32,273 nt of DNA from Bacillota bacterium (lineage in GTDB: Bacteria > Bacillota > Clostridia > Acetivibrionales > Acetivibrionaceae). The stretch lies in assembly GCA_023421115.1 (NCBI GenBank), contig JAEZUI010000190.1, positions 1 through 32,273 of the forward strand, given 5' to 3'. Made by a program: the position numbers and the translations under genes. Position 1 is the stretch's first letter; every line of letters begins with the position of its first letter. Below are positions 1-8,967 of the stretch, piece after piece. The notes under the pieces were generated by a model. That model was given only the letters and a program-made list of their open reading frames with translations. It had not been told where the DNA came from and did not search any database.

Positions 1-2869
1 TTGCAAGGCACTTAAACCGATTAATTCTACCTTCTCTTTGTTCCAAATCGATTGGATTACTTGGAAGATTCCAATGCATAATTTTCCTACAGTAATTATG
101 AAAATCTAATCCTTCCTGTCCGATAGATGTTGTTGCAAGTACAAACGGGCGAAGAGGTGAATTAAAGGCATTACGCACACTTTCTTTTCGATCGACATTT
201 TTAGCATTATCGCCAGCATCCTTTGTAAAACCAACAGCATAACTGGAACGAATACCAACATTCTTAACTTTTTCATTACTCATTCTACTTTTAAAAGTCT
301 GAAATGTATCTACAATGTAAGTTGCTGTATGCATTTTCAAAGAATTCATCATCATTTCATGAATCAACTCCATCTTATTTGCTTTTACAGAAAATCCCAC
401 TGTATCAAAAAGCATATGGAAGTACTCATCAAACATCGCTTGAAAACAGCCATCTTTGCAATATTTCAGTACGTTTTGCCAATGTGAATTATCATCATTA
501 CACCTACCATAAGCTAGATCAATAATAGCTGTTGATTCTGTAAGGTTAAAATTATTAACGAAGACTTTTGCTAACGCTGTAGCTCTTTGTACCTGATGTC
601 CATTGGATCTGCATATACAGATAGCTGGAGAACCTAGCACCATATTGACTAGTGTTTCTAATAAATCATCTGGTTGTTTTCCTAAGTCTAAATTCTTTAT
701 ATTGTCAAATATTTCTTGTAGCTTTTGTATATGTGTAAGAAATCCTTTTTTTCCTCTTTCAGTAGTTGTATCCTCATCATGACTATTTCTTTTTTCCTGT
801 GTAACAATCTGCAACCAGTCATTCACAAAGTCTACGCCATCCATTAACATTGGAGCCATATAATACCAGCGTTCATCTTGCTTTTTTTGAAATGGTATTT
901 CATATTCATGCTGTAATTTATCAAGTTTTTCTTTTAGATTTTTTCGTATTCTACTTTCAATCTGCGCCAATGACATACTTTCATTCATAGTTTCCATTGG
1001 CGAATACATATTCGACAAACTTATAGATGGATATAACAAGCAGAATAGGCTCATTCCTTTTGCTTCTCCTTCACTTACATTAAAACGGAGCCTTGAAACT
1101 GGATATCGTTTTGAACCTTCAACATAATAATGTGCATTTTTCTTGTCCAGATTTTTTTCCTGTTTTGTAAGCTTACCAATCGTTCTTCTTTCAGCTTCAT
1201 AAGAAATAAGAGAACCAATCATCCTTGGAACCATTTCCCATGATGAAAATACTAATATTTTTGAGCAATCCTGGCTATTCTTATATACACCTTGCAACTC
1301 ATAATACGGACGAGAAGGGGGAATCCATAGATGTTTTTCTGATCCATGTTCAAATGCTTTCTCTTTTAACATTTCAAGTCTTGCATTTGTTTTTGGCAGT
1401 TCCTCATAGTTGTTAATTCTATTTCTATTAACCCATAATAAAGGTTTATTAGCCACATCAATTTCATCTAAATGCTTCTTGAAATACTTTTCAATACGCT
1501 CCTTTAACTTGTAACTTCTCATAAAGGACATTAAATATGGACAGCTCTTCACATAATCAACGGGTAATGACATATTAACATCTGTGTTCTTTAGCAATGT
1601 ACCCATTTGAATATAGGATAGTATGTCATTCTCGTTAATCTCTAAGTGTTCCTGTACACTACTGGCATCCGTATAGTCTCCTGATTCCATAACTGAAATA
1701 CGTTCAGTCCTACACACTCCACCATACATAGCATCTTCTGCATTTTTCTTGATATTCAAAATTGTACTATCATTTTTTTGAACTTCATTTAAAGCAATCG
1801 AATAATCTTTCCATACCTGCCTAAACTTTGTATCTTTTCCTTTAAAGAGAAAATCCATTACCTGATAAAATTCTGAATAATGTTCATCTATCTGATTTTC
1901 ATCAATCTCTTCCAATGTAGAATACAATTTATATGGTGTAGCTGACAATAAAAGTACACGTGTATCACCACTATTTAAAAAGCTATTGGAAAGAATTCCA
2001 ATTTCGCTATCTTTTTCTGATGCTAATAAAAACTTAAAACGCTGAAACTCATCCATAATTACCAAATCTGGTTCCAACATAGATACGCTTACCCTAGCAA
2101 ACATCACACGGAGTCGATTAATCACATAATTATCTGAATACGTTTGAAGTTCTTTTCCTTTTTTTCTTTCCTTTAGGTGCTGCAATAACAACTCTTTGAT
2201 TTCTTCGAATCCTTCATAATTCTCAATCTTTTCAATGACATTAGCTAGATATTTCTTTTTTGAATTTCTGTCACATTCTTTTACACGCCATTCATATTCA
2301 TTCTTAGCCCACTGTTCCCAAGCTTTAGGGCCATCTAAAATCATTAATTGTTCCAAATCGCCTGTCTTGTATCGAAGAAAACCCATACGTTTCAGAATTG
2401 CAAACATAAGTGCTCTTTCTTTAACACTTCCACCACCACTTGTCATGCGAAAAGAAGTTTCCGGTGTTAATGGAATCAATTGTATGAATCCATCTTTTAT
2501 GGTTGTATCATTTTTCTGTTCCATGATACGCAAATGCTGCATTGATAACCTGGTATCTGCAACTTTTTCGATTGCATTTCCGCCAGTTATATCTAACTTT
2601 CTAATATTCTGATTCGCAATGTTTTGGTTCGAACATATATATATAACCTTAAACAAATCATTATTTTTTTCCATCCTATGCCTTGCAGTTACTGCAATGG
2701 TTCCACGAGCAATTAGTGTTTTTCCCATTCCTACTTCATCTGCAACAAGAACACGCTTCTGTTCATTTCTGAATAAAAAATCAATTCTTTCTACTGTAGC
2801 TCTCTGAAAATCCTTCAAGCCATTTAAAGTAGAATATTCAGTTTTCTCTATATCAAATTTATCTGTCAT
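1..2869 (-). CDS. Large superfamily 2 (SNF2/DEAD-like) helicase, 3' end outside window
   Basis: The frame is open from an ATG at 2869 to the window edge (about 956 codons seen); the stop lies outside. An N-terminal Q-motif-like segment (GLKDFQ, residues 17-22) precedes a Walker A box DEVGMGKT (44-51). A DEFQ Walker B-like box lies near residue 270 and an SATP motif III near 310. Close to the window edge the C-terminal helicase lobe shows GQEGLDFH (motif V-like) and QREGRINRF (motif VI). This is an ATP-dependent translocase of the type found in restriction-like and DISARM-like defence operons. Its start overlaps the stop of the upstream phospholipase-D gene (ATGA), so translation is probably coupled. 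A long insertion of several hundred residues separates the two lobes and shows no domain I recognise. The helicase fold is clear; the role in defence is inferred from neighbours. Confidence 0.9.
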   Translation of the reverse strand, partial: MTDKFDIEKTEYSTLNGLKDFQRATVERIDFLFRNEQKRVLVADEVGMGKTLIARGTIAVTARHRMEKNNDLFKVIYICSNQNIANQNIRKLDITGGNAIEKVADTRLSMQHLRIMEQKNDTTIKDGFIQLIPLTPETSFRMTSGGGSVKERALMFAILKRMGFLRYKTGDLEQLMILDGPKAWEQWAKNEYEWRVKECDRNSKKKYLANVIEKIENYEGFEEIKELLLQHLKERKKGKELQTYSDNYVINRLRVMFARVSVSMLEPDLVIMDEFQRFKFLLASEKDSEIGILSNSFLNSGDTRVLLLSATPYKLYSTLEEIDENQIDEHYSEFYQVMDFLFKGKDTKFRQVWKDYSIALNEVQKNDSTILNIKKNAEDAMYGGVCRTERISVMESGDYTDASSVQEHLEINENDILSYIQMGTLLKNTDVNMSLPVDYVKSCPYLMSFMRSYKLKERIEKYFKKHLDEIDVANKPLLWVNRNRINNYEELPKTNARLEMLKEKAFEHGSEKHLWIPPSRPYYELQGVYKNSQDCSKILVFSSWEMVPRMIGSLISYEAERRTIGKLTKQEKNLDKKNAHYYVEGSKRYPVSRLRFNVSEGEAKGMSLFCLLYPSISLSNMYSPMETMNESMSLAQIESRIRKNLKEKLDKLQHEYEIPFQKKQDERWYYMAPMLMDGVDFVNDWLQIVTQEKRNSHDEDTTTERGKKGFLTHIQKLQEIFDNIKNLDLGKQPDDLLETLVNMVLGSPAICICRSNGHQVQRATALAKVFVNNFNLTESTAIIDLAYGRCNDDNSHWQNVLKYCKDGCFQAMFDEYFHMLFDTVGFSVKANKMELIHEMMMNSLKMHTATYIVDTFQTFKSRMSNEKVKNVGIRSSYAVGFTKDAGDNAKNVDRKESVRNAFNSPLRPFVLATTSIGQEGLDFHNYCRKIMHWNLPSNPIDLEQREGRINRFKCLA

Positions 2870-4713
2870 CTTCTACCTCTGCTTAACTTTAATGTCTTGC
2901 AAAAAATCTCATATGTATTTCTAAATTCATCTGGAATAATTTCGTTATCAGATATCATTTTCAAAATGTAATCAATTTCTTTTAGGCGTTCGGGTGTGTT
3001 TAGTGCTGTTGTAAGCATCTTTTCATATAATGCTGGCATCACATCTGTACCCTGTTTAAAAAATCCTGACTCTTCGAGTTCGTTATCCTCTAACATTGAA
3101 ATTAGATAGTCGTCTCCAAGTACAAAGGAAATATATTCTATAAAGGAACGTCTATCCTTTACTACGCTATTAACAACTGCACTTTCTCTTTCTTCTGGAA
3201 ATCCTGTTGTTGGTATCATAACAATCCGGCTTATGCTCGTCTGACCACTTAAAGCTTTAATCTTATAGAACTCTGATAATTGTAATACGTCCATATCTTC
3301 AAACTCTATGAAATGTGCAAGTGACTTTTCTTTGTTTGAATTAAACGGTGATATTTGAATATTTTCATCATTTTTTTCTATCTCAACGCTGATTTGAATC
3401 TTATATTTTCCAGCCCTTTCTTTTATCAAAGCCCTTTTGGACATTCTACAAAAATCTTTGATTCGACGTTCTAATTTATTTTTCTCATCTGTTTCAACAT
3501 CTTCCTGTCTTTCAATCACTTTTACCTTTTCAAAAGGATTGGCATTTCCATCCTCCTGACCACAGAAAATATCATTTAGGAACTTCTCACGATTTAGATA
3601 TTGATTCTTCGTTTCAAGCCTCAACATCATTTCTACATTTTTGTTTATTGCTGAATAAGAAGCATTCATCGAACCTAAGTAAAGAGATACATCCGAATAT
3701 TTCTTTCTAATGTATATTTTTGCATGAATATCTTGCTGTTGCTTTTTAAAGCTATCGTCAGATACGATTTCTTCACCATCGACTATTTCATCCTTCATTG
3801 CAAAAATATCAAAATTATTAACCTGGTTTGATTTAATTTTACTTAGCTCTGATTTTCTCGTAATTAATGTTCTTTTGCATCCTGTTAGTCCTTTGTCTTT
3901 CTGATTAAAGAAATCTATAACTCTATCTGTAAGAAATGGTGACATAACCACTAATTCATGAAATGTATAATCTGCACTATTTCTATCATTACAGAATAAT
4001 ATGTCCTTTGTGATATCATAACTGTTTTTTCCAATTCCTAATGGCAATATTTGAAAATCCTCGCCAAATTCCTTACTACTCAGGCTAAAAGATACTGTTT
4101 CGATCTCTCTTTTCAACACTGCAAGAGATGCTCGTTTCTTAGTTGCATCAGGAGTCGTTTTGTGTATCTGCGTTTGTAAATAATTCAAGAAATCAATAAT
4201 TGGAGCTGTCTTTCTTTTCTGTCTGACCTTTGTAGAACTATCCATTGCAAAACTTATGTCCCAGCTTCTATCAAATGTTAAGTTTCTACTCATCACAACA
4301 AATCGATACTTCTTTTCTCCTGCATCATTTACATACTTTAATATCCATGTTTTTGGGTGAAATGCTGGATATCTTTTTAGTTTTGCATCCATTGGCAATG
4401 CTACCGGAACTACCATCTTTTCTAATAGGATTGATAATGCAGTCGGCTTGGATGGTAACTTTATCTGTCCATCTTCACAAAACAATATAATCCGGCTGGA
4501 AACTCTTTGTAAGGCATTCAGCATACTGATTGGATTCTGCATCAATTTACTATCTGTTTCTTCAGTTAATCCAAGTACAATTGCTACAGCAGTCAGTGCT
4601 TCCAAATCCAAAGAATATGTAGTTCCAATTGCTTTCTCTAAGCGAAACCCGTCCGGTGGTAATAGCATCTCACTATAATTTGTCCTATCATGGTTATTAT
4701 CTGGTCTAAACAA
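2866..4713 (-). CDS. Phospholipase-D-fold protein with two HKD-like motifs (candidate nuclease)
   Basis: This 615-residue protein starts at a TTG preceded by GGGGAGGTGA. It has two HKD-like half sites: HPK at residues 119-121 followed by SRNLT at 142-146, and HAK near residue 329 followed by GSMNAS near 348. This H-x-K plus (G)S-x-N pattern is typical of PLD-superfamily nucleases in restriction and DISARM-like systems, where two half sites form one active centre. The C-terminal ~250 residues are charged and unassigned. The start overlaps the end of the DUF6361-like gene by 8 bases and the stop overlaps the helicase start, so the three genes form one translationally coupled operon. I infer a DNA-cleaving or DNA-sensing partner of the helicase. 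A non-nucleolytic PLD domain is possible. Confidence 0.85.
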   Translation of the reverse strand: MFRPDNNHDRTNYSEMLLPPDGFRLEKAIGTTYSLDLEALTAVAIVLGLTEETDSKLMQNPISMLNALQRVSSRIILFCEDGQIKLPSKPTALSILLEKMVVPVALPMDAKLKRYPAFHPKTWILKYVNDAGEKKYRFVVMSRNLTFDRSWDISFAMDSSTKVRQKRKTAPIIDFLNYLQTQIHKTTPDATKKRASLAVLKREIETVSFSLSSKEFGEDFQILPLGIGKNSYDITKDILFCNDRNSADYTFHELVVMSPFLTDRVIDFFNQKDKGLTGCKRTLITRKSELSKIKSNQVNNFDIFAMKDEIVDGEEIVSDDSFKKQQQDIHAKIYIRKKYSDVSLYLGSMNASYSAINKNVEMMLRLETKNQYLNREKFLNDIFCGQEDGNANPFEKVKVIERQEDVETDEKNKLERRIKDFCRMSKRALIKERAGKYKIQISVEIEKNDENIQISPFNSNKEKSLAHFIEFEDMDVLQLSEFYKIKALSGQTSISRIVMIPTTGFPEERESAVVNSVVKDRRSFIEYISFVLGDDYLISMLEDNELEESGFFKQGTDVMPALYEKMLTTALNTPERLKEIDYILKMISDNEIIPDEFRNTYEIFCKTLKLSRGRR

Positions 4714-5908
4714 TAGAATTCACCTCCCCATGATAAATATCATTTATTATTCTCTTAGCATCTGCGAAACGATAATCCAACCATATTCCACCCACCCAGT
4801 AGTCCGTAGGATATTCATTTACTCGACTTAATTTTGCGCGATTGACTCCCTTTAACTGTATTTCTCTCTTACGTATCAGATTATCTACCTCTTCAATATT
4901 TCCATTTTTAAAATATTCCTGCAAATTAACCAAGAAATTATAGGTTTTAGGATTGTCTATCTGTAAACTGCCAAATACGGAATTCAAATCCACTCCAGAG
5001 TTAATCTTTAAATTATCAGATAGCCAAGTCCATTCATCATTTGCTAATTCATTTTTGCCCCCAGATAACATTATGTTATATCTCACTCTCGCCATATAAA
5101 CAAGATTATTGAAATCACATGCAAGATTCATCATATCAGCGGTTCCAGATTCAACTTGATCCTTTAAAGCAATTGTAAGCGCACCAAATCCATCGTATTC
5201 ATTTACATCAATTCTATTTTTTAGTATATAAGTTAACAAAGAACTTGGTCTACTCTTCTCAATTCGCTGTCTTAAAAATTCTGCTTCATTCTGTGTCAAT
5301 TCAATTTGTAAGTCTTCTTTCCAGTCAGCAGTATATGTCGGTATATCCCATAACTGAAATGAAACCATATCACCTGCATCTTTATCATCCTTGTCACTAT
5401 CTGATGCGTCATCTTCTCTATTTCCAAACTTCAAGAGATTTTTATGTACTTTCATTTTCATTGACACATCAAGGTACTCTTTGATAGACAATGTCTCTTT
5501 TCGGAAAATCCCATATGTCCTAATACCATTCCAGTAAATATCCGATGGCTTTCTTGATACCCAGCCTTTCGGTAATACACGTTTTCCTACAATACCATCT
5601 GCTTCTGGATTTCGATTCAGCAATGTGATACCACACTGCTTTTCTTCCTGATCGATTCTTCGCAGAATCGTGTTTACATCAGTTCCGTATTTTCCTTCTG
5701 CTGCTTCTTTCAGCAAATATGATACAATCAAAAAATACTTAGCTCTTGTCTGTATGGTTGATGTGCCTGGAAAAAAGTAATTAGCAAAGGCATCACGAAT
5801 AATACCTATACCAAGCTCATCAACTGCACCTTGCTCTTGCAATAAGTTCATTACATCATGTACTTTATCTCTATCTTCTTTTGAAAAATCAATCCATCCA
5901 AGTTGCAT
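4706..5908 (-). CDS. DUF6361-like protein, first gene of helicase/PLD operon
   Basis: This 400-residue protein starts at an ATG with a GGAGTG ribosome site 5 bases upstream. The N-terminus (GWIDFSKEDR, then AVDELGIG and FFPGTSTIQTRAKYF) matches what I remember of the DUF6361 family, whose biochemical function is unknown. No catalytic motif is evident. A charged linker rich in D/E/K (around residues 163-177) splits an N-terminal conserved part from a helical C-terminal part. It is the promoter-proximal gene of the operon and overlaps the phospholipase-D gene by 8 bases. In that position it may be a specificity or scaffold subunit, which is an inference. The family name is from memory of the N-terminal signature and should be confirmed by HMM. 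Confidence 0.75.
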   Translation of the reverse strand: MQLGWIDFSKEDRDKVHDVMNLLQEQGAVDELGIGIIRDAFANYFFPGTSTIQTRAKYFLIVSYLLKEAAEGKYGTDVNTILRRIDQEEKQCGITLLNRNPEADGIVGKRVLPKGWVSRKPSDIYWNGIRTYGIFRKETLSIKEYLDVSMKMKVHKNLLKFGNREDDASDSDKDDKDAGDMVSFQLWDIPTYTADWKEDLQIELTQNEAEFLRQRIEKSRPSSLLTYILKNRIDVNEYDGFGALTIALKDQVESGTADMMNLACDFNNLVYMARVRYNIMLSGGKNELANDEWTWLSDNLKINSGVDLNSVFGSLQIDNPKTYNFLVNLQEYFKNGNIEEVDNLIRKREIQLKGVNRAKLSRVNEYPTDYWVGGIWLDYRFADAKRIINDIYHGEVNSIV

Positions 5909-6037
5909 ATTGTCACTCCAATACTGTTATCATGTTGTAATTATCAATAAATAAACGCTTAATTAGAATCTCTCTTTAATTATATTACCTTTTATTTCAA
6001 ATATTATGTTGTCATACAAATTGGAAGTTATCGAGAT

Positions 6038-6667
6038 CTAATTAGATGAATTCAACTCAGCATTAATAATTTTTTTCTCATCAAGCAAATGATAATATGC
6101 TCTCTTATCCATCCCTGAATTATAGTAATTCCAGTATATAGCACCTGTACTGTATGCAATTGTCGCTTCAGCCATATACTCTTTTGCCATATCATAAATT
6201 ACTTTGGTAATATCCGATATTTCACAACTTTCACCATACATCAGTGCTAAATAATTGTCTACTGCAATTTCATAGAAAACTAATTTTCCATCATGTGTAC
6301 TACGTAAAGTATAATAGAACTTATTTTGTCCGTTTTCTTGTATCTGACTATCATACATGTCCATTACATCCTTTGATATTTCGCTTATAATATCTAAACT
6401 TTGTCCTACATTCAAAGAAAAGATGTTTTCGTTTTTTATTTCTACTAATATCCACAGACGTCCTGACTGCAACGTACAATCGCTCGGTGTATTCTCACTA
6501 TATGAATCAGTTTTTTTATAATTATCTATTTGCTTAATGATTTCATCCAATTCTATTTCAAGAGATATTTCACATATCTTGCTAAGTACTTCGCTTGCAA
6601 TTAAATCTAATAAATTCTGTAAAGCTTTATCTCCAGTTAGTTTTTCAATTTCTCTTCTTTTTCTCAT
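6038..6667 (-). CDS. Hypothetical protein, 209 residues, possibly an N-truncated gene
   Basis: I do not recognise this protein. The start is chosen at ATG 6667 because a strong AAGGAG lies 8 bases upstream; the same frame also has an ATG at 6721 with no convincing ribosome site. Upstream in the same frame is an older candidate start at 6793 that overlaps the stop of a preceding gene remnant (TAATG), but a TAA at codon 16 interrupts it. The product may therefore be the re-initiated remainder of a longer gene. The N-terminus is basic (MRKRREIEK), followed by a helical segment and a soluble alpha/beta-looking body. No signal peptide, membrane segment or catalytic motif is visible. It sits in a decayed patch between two immunity operons, so it may be only a relic. 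Confidence 0.5.
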   Translation of the reverse strand: MRKRREIEKLTGDKALQNLLDLIASEVLSKICEISLEIELDEIIKQIDNYKKTDSYSENTPSDCTLQSGRLWILVEIKNENIFSLNVGQSLDIISEISKDVMDMYDSQIQENGQNKFYYTLRSTHDGKLVFYEIAVDNYLALMYGESCEISDITKVIYDMAKEYMAEATIAYSTGAIYWNYYNSGMDKRAYYHLLDEKKIINAELNSSN

Positions 6668-6792
6668 CTTCACACTCCTTAAAACTTCAAATTTATCATC
6701 ATATTCGATTAAGCAATTCATCTGTTTATTTACTGCTTCTCGGACTTATTTTCTCGGCTTTAATTTGTATATCTTGTTATTTTTTATGTACA

Positions 6793-6975
6793 TTATTCAA
6801 CTCCACTGTCCGCCAAATTTTGCACTATTCCTCTAATATGACTTAACATAAAACGCATATCAAGAAGACTTCCATCTTCTTTTGCGTTCACTAAAAAGGT
6901 TGGTATGGCAGTATATTTATTAGATTCATCATAAGCGGTATGTTCAAAAGGTGCTAATGGGAACTTGTAAGATTA
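6793..6975 (-). pseudogene. C-terminal gene remnant ending in a TAATG overlap
   Basis: The minus strand reads a coherent ~58-residue tail (containing PLAPFEHTAYDE and AIPTFLVNAKEDGSLLDMR) that ends at TAA 6793-6795. It has no start codon: an in-frame TAA lies immediately upstream near 6975. The stop overlaps an ATG (TAATG) of the next frame, the usual sign of a former coupled gene pair. I cannot assign a family. It probably belonged to the same decayed operon as the ADP-ribosyltransferase remnant just upstream, possibly as part of the same or the next gene. Confidence 0.45.
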
Positions 6976-6984
6976 AATTAAAAG

Positions 6985-7490
6985 GTGTAGTTTATTACTG
7001 AACATAATACTAACATTCTATTTTTTTGTTTTTTATATACTATCCCTTTTAATGTAATATTTCGGTTAAGGAGTATTTCATATTCTCCATATCGACAACT
7101 AAAATAATCAACATAACCCCCCTTACAATTGGCTGGTACTTAGATTTTTAGCATAAACTCTCCTTGATGAATTTGATTAATATCTCAATCAATCAATGAA
7201 GTACTCATATAGCCTTTTTCGGTAAAAAAATCACCTTTATATGGATCTCTTTATCTTTCGATATACCACAATATTTTCACCTATCTCATTTGATAAAACA
7301 TTATCTAAGATATCTCTATATTTTTTTCTTCCTCATTTAAGCTTTTATTCTCTCGTAAGTATTTATTAATAGAAGGATGATTTCTCTGCAATAACGGCTG
7401 ATGGCTGCTTTGGTGTATTTATCCAAATTCGATGATAGTACTTTATACTTCTCTATGAATTTATTATTGTTTAAATAATCTACTGTTTAA
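6985..7490 (-). pseudogene. Degenerate ADP-ribosyltransferase (ART, R-S-E class)
   Basis: No long reading frame exists, but minus-strand fragments in several frames line up in order as an ADP-ribosyltransferase of the PF03496 type. They are an N-terminal helical piece (KFIEKYKVLSSNLDKYTKA), then NHPSINKYLREN, then NEIGENIVVYRK (the catalytic Arg strand). After these come GDFFTEKGYMSTS (the Ser-Thr-Ser motif region) and GGYVDYFS followed by GEYEILLNRN (the E-x-E catalytic loop and strand). At least two frameshifts and two in-frame stops separate them, and an in-frame TAA precedes the first piece. Such enzymes modify protein or nucleic acid and occur as toxins, phage-head passengers and defence effectors. 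The gene is inactive here. The assignment rests on motif order and spacing. Confidence 0.65.
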
Positions 7491-7583
7491 AAATCCCCAC
7501 AGATTCAAATTTAAATTTCTATGTAAGCATAAAAATCATCACATTTTATATTTTAGTAAATTTCTTATTAATTCTTCGTATTT

Positions 7584-7961
7584 TTAAGAATATTTTTCAA
7601 AGTTAGGATAACCCTTCGATGTATCAAACATCTCATCCTGTAAGTTCTTATATGAACTTATATCTTCTTTTTTTACAGATTCTATCTGCTCCATGCGCTG
7701 ATATCGATAATTATAATTGTAAACCTCATCATAAATTGAATAAACCGTCTCAGCCTCCTCAACTTTTAAAAACGAACAATTTGCCACCATGTGTTGCCAA
7801 TTATCAGAATATCTCATATTAACAGAACTTCTATCATGCACCAAATATTTTTCTATACTCCTCAAATCATTATATAAAATAGTAGCTGAAAAACTCTTTT
7901 GATTTCTTTCCATTTGTAGATATGTTATAATTGCACCAATTATTGCTGCAATTATACCCAT
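7584..7961 (-). CDS. Small single-pass membrane protein, probably frameshifted at its start
   Basis: The frame encodes 125 residues from ATG 7961, with a hydrophobic N-terminal segment (GIIAAIIGAIITYL) followed by a soluble, tyrosine-rich domain. The hydrophobic run continues upstream of that ATG in the same frame (PIITTIIGAV), and no ribosome site precedes ATG 7961. A strong GGAGG with a well-placed ATG lies at 7996 but is one base out of frame. One missing base in the GGGCC run would join them into a 137-residue protein starting MGPIITT. I therefore suspect a frameshift or a sequencing error at 7988-7994. The function is unknown. Membrane proteins of this kind occur in defence islands, but nothing here proves that role. 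Confidence 0.55.
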   Translation of the reverse strand: MGIIAAIIGAIITYLQMERNQKSFSATILYNDLRSIEKYLVHDRSSVNMRYSDNWQHMVANCSFLKVEEAETVYSIYDEVYNYNYRYQRMEQIESVKKEDISSYKNLQDEMFDTSKGYPNFEKYS

Positions 7962-8116
7962 GACTGCACCAATAATAGTAGTTATAATTGGCCCATTTTA
8001 TCTTCCTCCATAGAATCTAGGTTCACTCATTATTAAATCACCTCGTAATTCTGAAAAACTTAGTTTAAACATGAAACCTCATGAATACAGATAACCAATC
8101 CAATAGATTTACAAAA

Positions 8117-8854
8117 TTATTTCTTCACCCAAATCCAACCCTCTTTTTTTGCTTTCTCAACATCATTCGGGATATGTACATCACCGTCTAAAAAATCCTT
8201 TGCTGCAAGTAAACAAACGGCACTATCTAAAATATCAGCACTTTGTATCATATTTTGCATATCACACTTAATTTCCATAACTTTTCCCAAACCTTTTAAA
8301 ATATCTTCTCTCTCATCTTTCTGACCTTTTTCCTTGTATCTACCATTTCGAATTCCATAGCATTGCAGAGTTGCTGCTGGATATACTTCTATTACAGAAA
8401 TTGCATTTAATTTTTCCGGACTCCATGCCATCTCAATCTTATTTTTTATGGTTAGCTGTAACTCACTGATAATCTTCAATGCAGCATGGGCTGTTCTTGC
8501 AATACGATCAGCTCCAACATCAAGTGGCTGTTTTCCCAATGTTATTTTAATAAATCGATCTGTTTCACGACGAAACAATAAATTCGAGTCTACTGATAAT
8601 GTTTGTCCTGCTAAATGGTGACTAAGAGAATTTCCTAAGTCTTCTGGCCATCCAAGCGGAGCATCAATCGCAAAAACAACTTTATCATCTGTCTGTATCC
8701 AATCTGCAATAATTTCAGCAATTGAATTACCATCTGAACCAAATTTTGTCTCAAACAAGGAAATACTACGATTATGATATACTCCCATTGCTAAGCCCAC
8801 TTTTTTAGCATCTGTTGCACAATCCATGCCAATAACCTTTATAATATCTTTCAT
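8117..8854 (-). CDS. DUF429-family protein (RNase H-like fold)
   Basis: This 245-residue protein starts at an ATG with GGGGAT 5 bases upstream. It has the DUF429 pattern: an N-terminal strand with IGMDCA (D11), then VVFAIDAPLGWP (D64), a FRRETDR segment, VYPAATL, and a C-terminal D-x-x-D-S-A-x-C helix. The family is predicted to adopt an RNase H-like nuclease fold; the acidic residues D11 and D64 would sit in the metal site. The biochemical role is not established. It lies 113 bases downstream of the CD-NTase gene on the same strand, so it may be a third gene of that operon or an independent island gene. The length is normal for the family and there are no signs of decay. Confidence 0.8.
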   Translation of the reverse strand: MKDIIKVIGMDCATDAKKVGLAMGVYHNRSISLFETKFGSDGNSIAEIIADWIQTDDKVVFAIDAPLGWPEDLGNSLSHHLAGQTLSVDSNLLFRRETDRFIKITLGKQPLDVGADRIARTAHAALKIISELQLTIKNKIEMAWSPEKLNAISVIEVYPAATLQCYGIRNGRYKEKGQKDEREDILKGLGKVMEIKCDMQNMIQSADILDSAVCLLAAKDFLDGDVHIPNDVEKAKKEGWIWVKK

Positions 8855-8967
8855 ATTTATCCCCTAAAACTTCTATATGAGCCTCGTTTATCTGTTTATT
8901 TAATTTCCAACCCTTTCCTTTATAAATATAATTGGTATTCAAAACTAAATATTTATTTTCTTTTAAA

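Noticed and set aside
1225..2807. Rightward frames at 1225-1416, 2235-2612 and 2619-2807
   Set aside because: They are antisense to the helicase, whose leftward frame has clear motifs throughout.
6668..6721. ATG 6721 as the start of the 209-residue gene
   Set aside because: No ribosome site precedes it, while ATG 6667 has AAGGAG at good spacing. The extra residues are explained by an older interrupted frame.
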